Part shown: in pieces, positions 42,384 to 53,064 of the stretch | How positions within the stretch are numbered: the stretch's first letter is position 1 | Layout of the letters: every line of letters starts with the position of its first letter | From: Diphasiastrum complanatum | Taxonomy: Eukaryota > Streptophyta > Lycopodiopsida > Lycopodiales > Lycopodiaceae | Direction: 5' to 3' | Assembly (NCBI GenBank): GCA_029204225.1 | Contig: CM055103.1 | Coordinates: forward strand, 18,550,925 to 18,614,924 | Length of the DNA: 64,000 bases | The notes under the pieces: model-generated | The model's database searches: none | What the model was told of the DNA's origin: nothing | Seen by the model: only the letters and a program-made list of their open reading frames with translations | Position numbers and translations under genes: made by a program

Positions 42384-43165
42384 TTGCAGCATGATCAACA
42401 CATCGGGCAGCTTCAAGTATCTGGCATACAGGATGTATGTATGCAGGAGATGCCTCCAGAAGAGGAGGAAGACATAATTGAAACTTTTCTAAATAGTCTT
42501 GTTGAGGATGTATCTCAAGACGATCTCAAAGTAGATTCTGTTTCTACTTTTGATTCATGTTTATCTGATCAATCTATTTTACCACAAAGTCCTCTTATAG
42601 AGGAAGAGTTTTTAGCATGCTTGCAGGAAGACTCTAAGATGGTGGCCTCACTAACTACCTGCATTTACAAAGTATATCACTTGAAGTTCCTCAACAGGAA
42701 GAGTTGTCTTCAAAGATTTTTCCAATTCATAAAGTTTTTATGCAGGGTCCAGTTGAAGAATCTATTTCATCTTTGTCGAAAGCTGTGAGAGAAGTAACTG
42801 CAGGTTTGAATCGAGTTTGTTGCTACCTGATCAGCCCTTTTTTGTCCCAGTCTTGCCTTTAATTGTTGACCTGCAAGAAGCAGGAAGTTCTAACGTGCAG
42901 GGGGAATTGTCAGAATTTACGCAGATGATATCTTTTCTTGTCTGTTTCTGGAAGACTACATGCAACCTCATATGGTACAATCATCATCTCATGCAGCTGT
43001 TTCCATTGAAGCCGGAGCAACATCTTGTGTCTACCTTTTGCTGATCTACATCAATAACAATTCCGGGATGTCTGAAAAACACATGCAGCAGCACCACTTC
43101 CCAAGTTGGATGTGGATAGAAATCTATTTTAGCCTCATGCATGATGTCCAGCCCAGAGGGGGAAC
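42384..43165 (+). other. internal region of a family D element, unknown acidic protein
   Basis: A 134-codon frame at 42384-42788 codes an acidic protein (MPPEEEEDIIETFLNSLVED, LPQSPLIEEEFLACLQEDS), with coding-like sequence continuing in other frames to about 43160. The purine tract CAGAGGGGGA at 43154-43163 precedes the LTR start, so this is the 3' internal region of the element. No gag or pol motif is recognised; family D may be a non-autonomous element with its own protein. Confidence 0.4.
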
Positions 43166-43471
43166 TGTTGTGGTTCTAGCCTCGGGCACATGCATTCAAA
43201 ACATTTAAAAATTGTGTAAATTTTGTAAACCTTTTTTTTTTTTTAAATTTTATGTCGAGTCTTTTGTAAATGGGACCCGAAATTAAAGTCCCGAAGTTGT
43301 AAATATTTTAAAGTTTAATAGTTGGGTCCATTTGGGGCCCTAGAGCCCCAAGTATTTACTTGGGGACATAAAATTAAATATTTCCTATGTTTATGTTGGG
43401 CCCAAGTTGGGTCCTAGGCGCCCAAGTTAGGGCTTGGGGCAATTGAATATTGTAAATAAACCTTTATATGG
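43166..43471 (+). repeat. family D LTR, 5' portion
   Basis: It starts TGTTGTGGTTCTAGCCTCGG right after the purine tract and matches 47284-47452 plus 51493-51632. It ends at AACCTTTATATGG. It is uninterrupted at GGCCCTAGAGCCCCAAG, where the chromovirus sits in the other copy, so it serves as an empty-site reference. Confidence 0.75.
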
Positions 43472-44610
43472 ATACGTAATGTTATTTTGATACATCTCTT
43501 GAATTAATATATAGTGTGTTTTTTTGTGCAACACGCGTGTGGTTTTGTGAAACACAATCTCTGTATTTTTTAAATGCAATGTATTGTATGTGTTTATGAA
43601 ATTTTATGTTTTGTCTCAATTATGGTGGGCATGGGCATGGAAATCTGTCAAAAACCAGGAAAGACAAAAGGAGAGATTACTCTTTTTCTTTGGCTGGCTT
43701 CCATGAGTAAGTAAAAAATAAGACTGAAATACAATAGTGAAGGATGAACATCAACAACTTACTATTTACTTACCCTAAACCCTTGGCGGCAATACGCTCT
43801 GCTCCCGTCGGATGAGAGTTAATGGATGTTGATGCCTGCAGGTCACATGGCTCACTTAGATGTTTTCAATAGTGCAGGTCACATGCCTCACGTTAAATAT
43901 TCTCAATCAGTGAAGAGGACTAGGAAGCTTGCAGGTAAGTACGAGGAAGATGCTTTGTCACTATGTTACAGAAGCTGACCTTCTTCACTGCCTGAAGTTC
44001 TATTTGCAAAACATGCTCAAACTGACTTTACACCGTCCCTGTCAGATACCAAGCAGCTTTAGTACATGTGCATAATCAAGCACATGTGTGTGCAAAATTC
44101 TTTCACTTATTATACGTCTAAAGAGTCATCTCTACAGGAAGGCCGATGTATTGTTCTTCTGACTTCACGAGCTGGGAAACCTCTAGTGTAAGCATCTCCC
44201 CAGCCTCAAAATCATTTGCAGTTTAAATGTACGTCATATAAAGACACCTACTATCTTGTCTACAACCTTGTTACATGAAACATCTTTCAGGGAGCCACAT
44301 CTCACCCTAGAGTATGCTGAATCTCAATCATAATTTTTAGATATTTAGTTGTAGTTGAACTTTCACCGATAGTTGAACTTACACACTGGTGGCATACATG
44401 CTATAGAAAAAATAACAACCAGATAAATCGCTTAAGAAACTTTGTACTAGTTTCCACGATAATTGAGATACAACATCGAACATCTTTCAAATTGATAACG
44501 ATTTGTAACTTTGACGAGAACTCTCTTCCCTCTCTCTTTCCCTCCCTCCCATTGCCCATGCCTACCATAACTAAGATAAAGCATGAATCATCGGTCAAAG
44601 AGCAAACGAC
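43472..44610. other. intron sequence, nothing recognised
   Basis: No gene or repeat family assigned in about 1.1 kb. Short frames only. Confidence 0.4.
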
Positions 44611-44633
44611 CTCTCTCTCTCTCTCTCTCTCTC
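44611..44633. repeat. (CT)n microsatellite
   Basis: About 11 CT units, followed within 80 bases by the foldback element at 44708. Confidence 0.9.
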
Positions 44634-44707
44634 TAGCAATCAACAATGTCACATGCAAATTTTAGAAGCATACACCCTCGGGGATGGCTTGAAGAGGAGG
44701 GTCTACA

Positions 44708-44860
44708 CCCTAAAGCATTGAAAGTATTATTTTGTGTCAAAATTTGTTTGAAGGTCCAAGATATCCAATGCTTCCTTGTGACGGAGCTGGATGCAATTAT
44801 GCATTTCATACGTTTTGTAAACAAAATTTGACACAAAATAATACGTTCAATGCTTTAGGG
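44708..44860. repeat. 153-bp foldback (MITE-like) element
   Basis: Two 42-base arms, 44708-44749 and 44819-44860, are inverted copies with about two mismatches; they start CCCTAAAGCATTGAAAGTAT and end with its complement. The 69-base centre is unrelated. Such near-perfect long arms suit a foldback transposon or MITE. No clear target duplication could be set because CCCTAAA-like sequence also flanks the right arm. Confidence 0.6.
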
Positions 44861-45369
44861 TTTAGGGTCAGATGATATGAGAGACAACGTTCCTTAGACA
44901 ACGCCCTCATGAAGTTAAGGCGACTTTGGACAGGAAATTGGAATTAGATGAATCATGAAAGGAGGCGTTCGTTAGACGGTTCCTATTACGAAGGAGGCTT
45001 TATGTTGAACCTTCTTTTCAACCTTACCAAAGGCAGTGTCGTGCAGAGGTTCGGTAGTGGATGTGGTTATCAGTTTCAGCAACGTAGATCTTAAGTGTGA
45101 CGAAATCAACTTTTTCGATTTATATATCCACATAGTCTTGGCAAATATTTGCTTGTGTTCAGATCCATCTCCTAGTGAACACCAGACATGAATGCTCACT
45201 ACAATACGTCCTTTATAAATTGTGTATTACCTTATCACTAACCTTTACTGCAGAGTGGGGGCTACAACTCCGTCTTTAGTTTGGAATTCAAGCAATCTTT
45301 GGGAAAAGTCTCCTAGCAGCCCACTATCATCTTTGGAATGGATGTATCACATGGCTCCCCAGGATCCGT

Positions 45370-45371
<2 letters not shown>
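44861..45371. other. intron sequence, nothing recognised
   Basis: No coding or repeat family assigned; only short overlapping frames. Confidence 0.4.

Positions 45372-45424
<53 letters not shown>
45372..45424. repeat. (GA)n microsatellite
   Basis: About 26 GA units. A GC-rich repeat begins some 200 bases later (45625), the same arrangement as the (CA)n tract and GC-rich repeat at 52746-53000. Confidence 0.95.
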
Positions 45425-45428
<4 letters not shown>

Positions 45429-45624
45429 CTTGGCAAAGTTACAAATTGTTTGCTCTTTCAAGCTCGTTTGGTGGTATCTCAATTATGGGAGGCACGGGAA
45501 GTGGGTAAGTTTTTTGCAAAAGAAAATTGGTACCTTTTTCATTTTTTTAAACTAGAGGGGTCAGGCGAATCCACCCCTTGATAATTAATGTCGTGGGGAA
45601 AATCAATTTAAATTCTTTTTGGGC

Positions 45625-45765
45625 ATGTGGGAGCGAGCGAGGAGGGGCCTGTATTTTTTTTTTTGAAAAAATTAAAATGCGCCCGGGATGGATGGGCCTA
45701 GGGTGGACGCGGCCACCCCGGACACGCACCCAGACGCGCGGTCGCTTCCAGCCCCCGCTTCCTTA
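45625..45765. repeat. GC-rich repeat with T-run, copy 1
   Basis: GGGGCCTGTATTTTTTTTTT, then AAAATGCGCCCGGG, GGACGCGGCCACCCCGG and CAGACGCG...CCAGCCCC. The same order of blocks is found at 52812-52905. GC content is far above the surrounding sequence. Confidence 0.5.
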
Positions 45766-46823
45766 GAAGTTAGGATGTACCAAATATTTGAGTATAGAAA
45801 TTTTTATACTGCCTAGGCCAAAAGCTTGTTATCACTCTTCACATACTAAAGCTTGCTTTTCTTCGAGATTAGCACAAGAGGTGATTTGTATTTTCAGCTT
45901 GAGAAGAGAATCAATTTTTTAAGACATCTTTGAAAGCACTTCCCGGCTCTTTTCTAAATGCAAGCATATGGGGCATCTTATTAGAAACTATCCCTAATGC
46001 TTAAAAATTTTGGTCCATAAACCCTCACCCAAATACTCAATCCTACAAATGATAGTAATAATAATCAATGCCAAAAGACAATTGTCATTGTGACTCAACA
46101 ACGATCAATACGTGTTTGAAGCATAGATGCATCAACGAATCACGGACAGTGATTCGGACAAGGATCCGAATCGCGGCCCCCGATTAGCTTTGGGGTCGCA
46201 ATTTGCACAAATTTTTTTTTCCCAGATAATGATATAGGAAACTGTGTCAAATAAAATCAAAATCAGCTTCAGCCTTGCTCCAATTTGTGGAAGACATATC
46301 AATTTTGACTTAAACTTGATTGGCTGATATAGGAGCTGCAGTTGGTGGACAACATTTGACCTCAAAACTCTGGAAAATTGAGCTGAAGTCTAACAAAGCC
46401 ATCAACTATGAAAAAGAGCTGATTGATGCTCCACTCTGCTGTAACGGCCTAAAATCTGTAGATAAGATGTGGGTCCATTGTGATGGCATTTCCTCTACTT
46501 TGAAGCCTTTTGTATCTATTGTTATTCCTCGAGAGGTGAAAATTACACCAATTTGGAACCACCCACTCCTTCAACAAAGCTTGTTGAATCTACATGTGAT
46601 ATGGTGATTTTGGTCAAGTCACTTTCAACATTGGTAGAAAAACATTCATTGATGTGCATTGTAAAACATCAATTAGAGATATAGGAATAGGAGTGCTCTA
46701 AAAACAAACTTTGTTGTTATGTGCTAGTTCATAGTCATGTTGTAACAATATTGTATATTTTGCCTCTGTGTGATCATTTGTGTGTGCCTATTTGGCACAT
46801 ATTAATCCTCGTGTATTGTGCTT
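45766..46823. other. intron sequence, nothing recognised
   Basis: Includes a 95-codon frame at 46320-46607 with no family match. No repeats assigned. Confidence 0.35.
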
Positions 46824-46831
46824 ATGTCGTG

Positions 46832-47240
46832 CATAGAACCCACGGTTCCCAGAACTGTGGAAGGAACCGTACCACGGTTCCTTGAACCGTGGTACGGTTC
46901 ATCTAAATAAATAAATAAATAAATAATTAATTAATTAATTTCACAGACGGACGATCCTGCTGCTTTGGCTACGATCATGTCATGCAAATTCGAGAAGGAT
47001 CCGCCCGCTGACTTTCCGCTGAAGGATTCCGCTGCATTCCATCAGGGGTCACCAGACTCCATCAGATTCTATCAGATTCCGCTGACTTTCCGCTGATTCC
47101 CACTGACTTTCCACACAATAATACATAAAAACAATTAATTAATAACTACATGCGGTTCACCACGGCTCTGGCAAAAAAAAATTGAGAACCGTACGGTTCT
47201 CAGAACCGCGGTGAACCGCCCACGGTTCATTGATTCTATG
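46832..47240. mobile_element. non-autonomous hAT-like transposon, copy 1
   Basis: The ends are CATAGAACCCACGG and TTGATTCTATG, giving a short CATAGAA terminal inverted repeat. ATGTCGTG is directly repeated outside both ends (46824-46831 and 47241-47248), an 8-bp target duplication as made by hAT transposases. Inside each end are inverted clusters of ACGGTTC/GAACCGT, including ACCGTACCACGGTTC and CCGTGGTACGGTTC. The centre has repeated GACTTTCCGCTGA units. No protein is encoded. A longer relative is at 53065-53702. Confidence 0.75.
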
Positions 47241-47283
47241 ATGTCGTGTATGATAAATAAGAGACCTTTTGTTAGTTCCATAT

Positions 47284-47452
47284 TGTTGTGGTTCTAGCCT
47301 TGAGCACATGAACATGTAAAAATTGTGTAGATTTTGTAAACCGGTTTTTTTTAATTTTATGCCGAGTCTTTTGTACATGGGACCCAAAATTATAGTCCTG
47401 AAGTTGTAAATATTTTAAAGTTTAATAGTTGGGTCCATTTGAGGCCCTAGAC
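47284..47452 (+). repeat. family D LTR, part before the chromovirus
   Basis: It starts TGTTGTGGTTCTAGCCTTGA and runs to CCCTAGAC, where the chromovirus is inserted. It continues at 51493. Together with 51493-52181 it makes a complete LTR of about 858 bases, followed by a primer site, so this is a 5' LTR. Confidence 0.8.
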
Positions 47453-47972
47453 AGTTATGAACGTAGCCACGGCTGATCTAGATTTAGTCTATGAAAGCAT
47501 CACATAAGCAAGACTTAACCCTAGAAAGCAGGAGAGAGAAAGCTTAAAGAGACTAAAGAAGGAGATCATATCATAAGCCAAGTAACAAATGACACAGAAT
47601 CCCTACTTATAGCCTTTAAGACTAAAGAAGGAGATCGTATCATAAGCCAAGTAACAAATGACACAGAATCCCTACTTATAGCCAAGAGGAAGCCCTAAAA
47701 GGAAGCTTCCAGTGGCTAGGGCCAAACTGAGAGGGAAAATAGTGCGCCCTCCAAGAAGGCCCACACTCTCAGTAATATGACCAAATAACCAATATAGTGA
47801 ATCATAGGGCCCAAGGCCAATAATATGGTCTAAATGTCAATAATAGGGCCCAAGGCCAACCATATAGTCTAAATGTCAAATAATGAATAAAAAAGGGCCC
47901 AAAGCCTGCTTATGCATAAAGTAAAGTAAATGTAAATGGACATGGCGAATGTAATGAGCCGAGTCCATAACT
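47453..47972 (-). repeat. 3' LTR of the chromovirus, with 69-bp duplication
   Basis: It is 520 bases, against 451 in the partner LTR. The difference is a 69-base tandem duplication starting AGACTAAAGAAGGAGATC at 47550 and 47619. Outside that the two LTRs seem to differ at about one position, so the insertion and the duplication are both recent. Confidence 0.9.
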
Positions 47973-48016
47973 CTTCCCGACACAAAAATAAGACCCAACT
48001 GCCATAAAGGATTGGA

Positions 48017-50615
48017 TCAAGTAACAACAAGCCCTGGAGGATCAACTGGAACAACATCTGGTGTAGTAACAACTGGAGCAACAACTGATGTAGAGGAATC
48101 AACAAGTGCGGCAAGAGCACGAGCCTGATCCGCAAGTGACGGTGTATGATAAAAGACATCAATAGGCTCCCATGTGGCCTCCTCAACAGGACGACCATCC
48201 CACTGGACTAGGAACTGAATCTGCCGGCGGCGTCGACTATGATGCAAACGCACCTGAAGGATAGCAGCAGGTAATAAAGGAAAGAGATCCGGTGCAGTAG
48301 GAAACTCAGCATCACGAGGAGCATCATCCTCAATAGCAGCACGTAATAAACTGACATGGAATATATCACAGGCACGTGTGAAAGCAGGAAGCTGAAGACG
48401 ATATGTAACTGGACTAAGAACCTCCAATATACAATAAGGCCCATAATAACGTGGTGCAAGCTTCTCAGTAGAAGCATGGCCCTGCATAAAATGATGACGT
48501 GCAAACCGTAGGCGTAGATATACCATATCACCAACATGAAACTCAACATGACGTCGATGACGATCAACTAAAGCCTGATAACGCTGCTGGACCTGCTGCA
48601 AATGGGAACTGGCCTGGAGAATAAGCTCGCGAGCACCTGATAGAAATGAAGACAGTGTCACAGGTGTATCCTCGGGAGGAAGAGGAATACCAGGTAAAAG
48701 AGGTGCATAACCATGAGATAATAAAAATGGTGCAACGCCGGTGCTGGTACTAACAGAGCTGTTATAGCTATACTCTGCCAAACATAAGTGCTGATCCCAA
48801 TCCTTCCCTGAAGGAGTAACAAAATGGCGCAAATAATCCTCAAGGATCCTGTTAAGGACCTCAGACTGCCCATCAGAACGTAAGCAGAAAGGACAGGTAC
48901 GAATAAGTACAACAAGCTCTTTCCTAAGGGATGGCCAATAGAAATGATCCTTAAGACGAGCATAAGACTTCTGAAAACCAAAATGACCCTCAACTGGGGA
49001 CGAATGAGCATCCGACAACAACTGAGAACGGATACCCAAAGAACTAGGAATACAAAGAGAACCATAATGATAAAGACGGTGGTCAACAATGGAATAAGCC
49101 TGATGAGGTGAAGACGACATAGGTGGAGCAGAACTATAAACATCACGAAAATCAGAACATGTAAGATAAGCAGATGGAAGATCATCAAACCAGGAAGGGA
49201 TCGTGGCAACAAGGGTATTCAATAAAGTAGGAAGTCTAGACAATGCGTCAGCAGCAGTGTTAGCACGACCAGGACGATACAAAATAGAAAAATCAAAAGA
49301 TTGTAAAAACTGCAACCAATGAAACTGACGATCACTAAGATCACACTGGGAGAAGAGATAACGTAAGGACTGATGATCAGTAACGATATCAAAAGGAACA
49401 CGGTACAGGTAATGGCGCCACTTCTTAAGAGCATAGATAATGGCAAGAAGCTCTTTCTCATGGACAGAATAACGTTGCTCATAAGAGCGTAAACGACGCG
49501 ACTCATAAGCAATAATACACTGAGACTGACGAAGCAAGGCACCCAAACCAACATTACTAGCATCGGTCTCAACAATAAATTTATGATCAAACTGTGGTAA
49601 ACACAGGACAGAGGCCTCCACAACAGCACGACGAAGAGTGTCAAAGGCGAACTGACAATCAGAAGTCCAAACAAAAGCACTAGACTTCTTCAAAAGGGCA
49701 TGAAGAGGGGCAGCCACAGTGGCAAAGTGAGGAACAGGACGACGAAGGTGAGTAGCGAGACCAAGAAACATACGAACATGGTGGACATCTGTGGGAACAG
49801 GCCAATCAGTGATTGTCCGAACCTTATGAGGGTCCAAACGAATACGACCATCACAAATGAGAAATCCTAAAAACTCAATCTCAACAACAGCAAAGGAACA
49901 CTTAGAAAGTTTAGCAAACAACTGGTGATGAACAAGCAATTGAAAAACAGATGAAAGATGTAACACATGCTCATCAAGAGTCTTACTAAAAACAAGAATA
50001 TCATCAAAATAAACTAAAACACAACGACCAAGGAGAGGACACATGATGTTATTCATCACATTCTGGAACGTAGGTGGACCATTAGTAACACCAAAAGGAA
50101 GAACACGAAACTCATACAAACCAAGATGGGTACGAAACGCAGTCTTGTGTTCGTTCGAAGGATGCATCCTAATCTGGTGATAGCCGGAACGTAAGTCTAT
50201 CTTAGAGAAAAAGATGAGAGGTGCCTAACTGGTCAAAGAGATCATCCATGTGAGGAATAGGATACTGGTTACGGATGGTCAACTTATTGAGGGCACGATA
50301 ATCAATGTAGAGGCGTTTGGAACCATCTTTCTTACTGACAAGGAGAACAGGGGCACCAAAAGGACTGTGACTAGGAACAATAAGGCCCTGATCTAGTAAA
50401 GCAGTAATCTGAAGCTCAACCTCATCACGCTCAGACTTAGACATACGGTAAGGAGGCCGGGAGGGAGGAGCAGAACCAGGACGCAAATCAATATGGTGGT
50501 TCACATCACGTAATGGTGGTAGCGTCGTAGGTTCTGAAAAGACAAATGCATACTGATGTAATAAGTCAGAGATCACCTGAGGAACAGCTGCTGGAGGAGA
50601 GGTAGTAAACGGCAA
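48017..50615 (-). pseudogene. chromovirus pol: reverse transcriptase, RNase H, core-deleted integrase, chromodomain
   Basis: A 137-codon frame (50202-50615) gives the N-terminal reverse transcriptase ([40 protein letters not shown]). A one-base slip in a T run near 50205 separates it from a 716-codon frame (48017-50167): VYFDDILVFSKTLDEHVLHL, RNase H ETDASNVGLGALL and VHEKELLAIIYALKKWRHYL, ADALSRLP, then the integrase zinc site (HSSPVEGHFGFQ...RTCPFC). The sequence jumps straight from CPFC to SDGQSEVLNRILEDYLRHF, the segment around the last catalytic Glu, so the part with both Asp residues is deleted in frame. The C-terminus has GDMVYLRLR, KLAPRYYGPYCILEV and a chromodomain-like FLVQWDGRPVEEATWEP. 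It cannot integrate on its own. Confidence 0.85.
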
Positions 50616-51024
50616 AAAAAAAAAAAAAATTGGATAAAAAAGATGGGTTGGTAGGGCGCTAGGAGCGGCTGATGGAAGGTGGCGAATAGGGGCAGCAAAA
50701 AGCGGAAATTTTCAGCAAAGGAAGGAGCAGTAGGGCGCTGGTCAGCAAGCATGAGGGCGCCCAATAGGGCAGCAAATAGGAGGCAGTAGGGCGCCCAAAA
50801 TAGGGGAGGAAAAAGGCTGAAAATGCAGCAGTAGGCAGCCAGCAAGAGGGCGCTAGAAATGGGCAGCAAGTGGGCGCCTGTCCTCCTCCGATCCGTCGTG
50901 AAAATCTGCAAGACAAGTGTGGAGGAATGCTGAAGATCCGGCTGAAAAATGGTGAAGATCCAAGCTGAAGATGGGCGCCCTCCTGTGAGAGAAAAATTTG
51001 CTCAATGGAGATGCTCAGGAAAGT
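50616..51024 (-). other. leader region of the chromovirus
   Basis: It lies between the primer site and reverse transcriptase, where gag and protease should be. It is rich in GGGCGCCC and GGGCAGCAA repeats (50660-50880) and codes no recognisable protein. Confidence 0.6.
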
Positions 51025-51036
51025 GCTCTGATACCA
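51025..51036 (-). promoter_or_regulatory. primer-binding site of the chromovirus
   Basis: The reverse strand reads TGGTATCAGAGC directly against the LTR end ...CATAACT, fixing both the orientation and the unusual LTR terminus. Confidence 0.85.
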
Positions 51037-51487
51037 AGTTATGAACGTAGCCACGGCTGATCTAGATTTAGTCTATGAAAGCATCACATAAGCAAGACTT
51101 AACCCTAGAAAGCAGGAGAGAGAAAGCTTAAAGAGACTAAAGAAGGAGATCATATCATAAGCCAAGTAACAAATGACACAGAATCCCTACTTATAGCCAA
51201 GAGGAAGCCCTAAAAGGAAGCTTCCAGTGGCTAGGGCCAAACTGAGAGGGAAAATAGTGCGCCCTCCAAGAAGGCCCCCACTCTCAGTAATATGACCAAA
51301 TAACCAATATAGTGAATCATAGGGCCCAAGGCCAATAATATGGTCTAAATGTCAATAATAGGGCCCAAGGCCAACCATATAGTCTAAATGTCAAATAATG
51401 AATAAAAAAGGGCCCAAAGCCTGCTTATGCATAAAGTAAAGTAAATGTAAATGGACATGGCGAATGTAATGAGCCGAGTCCATAACT
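51037..51487 (-). repeat. 5' LTR of the chromovirus
   Basis: 451 bases, nearly identical to the left LTR apart from the 69-base duplication there. It has AGTTATG and CATAACT at its two ends and is followed by the second TAGAC target copy. Confidence 0.9.
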
Positions 51488-51492
51488 TAGAC

Positions 51493-52181
51493 CCCCAAGT
51501 ATTTACTTGGGGACATAAAATTAAATATTTCCTATGTTTATGTTGGGCCCAAGTTGGGTGACGGGTCCTAGGCGCCCAAGTTAAGGCTTGGGGCAATCAA
51601 AATGTTGTAAACATTGTAAATAAACCTTTATATGGTTTAGAAGTTGGGTCTAAAGTGACCAACTAATTTACACTTTGTTCCTCTCTAGTTAACTCGATGT
51701 AGAGAGAGAGAACTACACATAGGCTGAGATATCTTGAGTTCTACTTAGCCAATCTCAATGTAAACTTGTACATACATTTGTATATATACAAGGAGGGCTA
51801 AGAGATCCTCCAAGCGGCCATTGTATGCTCCTTATTGTGTCATGCAATTGATTCATTGTGTTTTCTCTCTCTCTAGGTTCGAATCGGCCAATCTCCTATT
51901 GTTGATTTCTCTTAGCTCAGGCATCCGATCTTCAAGATTCAAGTTTAATCCATCTAGTATGATCATAAGCTTCAAAATGAATGCTCATGCAGGACTAGAT
52001 TCTTTCATTTGATGCAGTTTTGAAATTCACCTCTTTGCTATTTGCACTCCACTCCCAAGGAGTCAATTCTTTGTGCATGTAGGTGAAATCTTCCCATCGA
52101 TCGGATCTTCAGCAATCCAATCAGCCAAGCTATTCGATTAGCTTGCTATCCTGTCATTCAGCTTTCTTCCACATTCGGTCA
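51493..52181 (+). repeat. family D LTR, part after the chromovirus
   Basis: It resumes at CCCCAAGTATTTACTTGGGG, matching 43350 onwards, and continues past the end of that copy to ATTCGGTCA. The stretch 51633-52175 is the reverse complement of 41471-41851. A TATA-like TATATATACAAGG lies at about 51780. Confidence 0.8.
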
Positions 52182-52185
52182 AGAC

Positions 52186-52198
52186 TGGTACCAGAGCC
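52186..52198 (+). promoter_or_regulatory. primer-binding site of family D
   Basis: TGGTACCAGAGCC follows the LTR by four bases, complementary to initiator tRNA. It proves that family D is an LTR element in plus orientation here; the internal region behind it is cut off by microsatellites within about 320 bases. Confidence 0.75.
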
Positions 52199-52507
52199 TA
52201 GGTTTGTTGCTTGAATCCAGGAGTCTACACATTCATTTCTATTTCTTTCATTCATCATGTTTGAAGACAGTGCTTGTAGCTTCCGATGCCTTTCGTTGTG
52301 CCTGCGGACATCTTCCTCGAGCTTCGCCCTATGCACACAAAGCAGGCCGTCAAGCTATATACCACGATGAAAATAAACTATGAAAAACACAGAACAAGCC
52401 TAAATTGCATGCAAACGGATACAGAGCAAACACTCATGTCAATTGGTATGTGCTCTGCCAAAAGGCCTCACAGCACACTGGCGTCCGGGTACCGTAGGGT
52501 TTTGTGA

Positions 52508-52508
<1 letters not shown>

Positions 52509-52545
<37 letters not shown>

Positions 52546-52724
52546 AAAGCACACAAATCTATATCTTTCTCTCTCTCTCTCTCTATACCCTAAACCCAAG
52601 CACACACCGTAATCTATTTCTCACACGCACACAAATCAGAACACACACACACACCCACATGTACACCCCACCTCTCTCTCTCTCAATCTCTCACCATATA
52701 TATCTCTCTCTCAAACTCTCACCC

Positions 52725-52810
<86 letters not shown>
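52509..52810. repeat. compound (TC)n/(AC)n microsatellites
   Basis: TC and AC tracts at 52509-52544, scattered CT/CA-rich sequence, then (TC)n 52723-52745 and (AC)n 52746-52810 (about 32 units). The open frame of His-Thr repeats here is only the microsatellite read as codons. Confidence 0.95.
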
Positions 52811-52811
<1 letters not shown>

Positions 52812-52813
<2 letters not shown>

Positions 52814-53000
52814 GGCGCAGGGCCTGTTTTCTGTTTTTTTTTTTTTTTAAATGCGTCCGGGTCTCGGACGCGAGCCCAGACGCTGGACGTGTCCAGCCCC
52901 AAAAAAAAAAAGTAATAAAAAAATGGGCGCGCCCAGGGGTCGAACGTCAACGCGCCCTGGCGCCGGGCGCGGACGCAAAATGGCCGCACCCGGCCCGGAC
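52812..53000. repeat. GC-rich repeat with T-run, copy 2
   Basis: GGGCCTGTTTTCTG(T)n, AAATGCGTCCGGG, GCCCAGACGCTGGACG and CCAGCCCC follow the order seen at 45625-45765; a further GC-rich part (GGGCGCGCCCAGGGGTCGAA) is present only here. It adjoins the (AC)n tract. Confidence 0.5.
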
Positions 53001-53064
53001 CCTCATGTCTGGACCGTACATCATAGAGCAAATATTTCTATATGGTAAAAAAGGAAGCTCTAGC

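Larger units (their letters stand above)
47453..51487 (-). mobile_element. young deleted Ty3/gypsy chromovirus
   Basis: Direct repeats 47453-47972 and 51037-51487 are the LTRs. TAGAC is duplicated at 47448-47452 and 51488-51492. The uninterrupted relative at 43166-43471 confirms the insertion point. A primer site abuts the right LTR, so the element runs on the minus strand. The interior holds only reverse transcriptase, RNase H, a truncated integrase and a chromodomain; gag and protease are absent. The LTR termini are AGTTATG...CATAACT, not TG...CA. Confidence 0.9.

Noticed and set aside
48208-49680. Long hydrophobic frames overlapping the chromovirus pol
   Set aside because: They are other-frame readings of the 716-codon pol sequence.
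52443-52850. 135-codon frame of Ser-Leu and His-Thr repeats
   Set aside because: It is the compound microsatellite read as codons; no unique sequence supports a protein.
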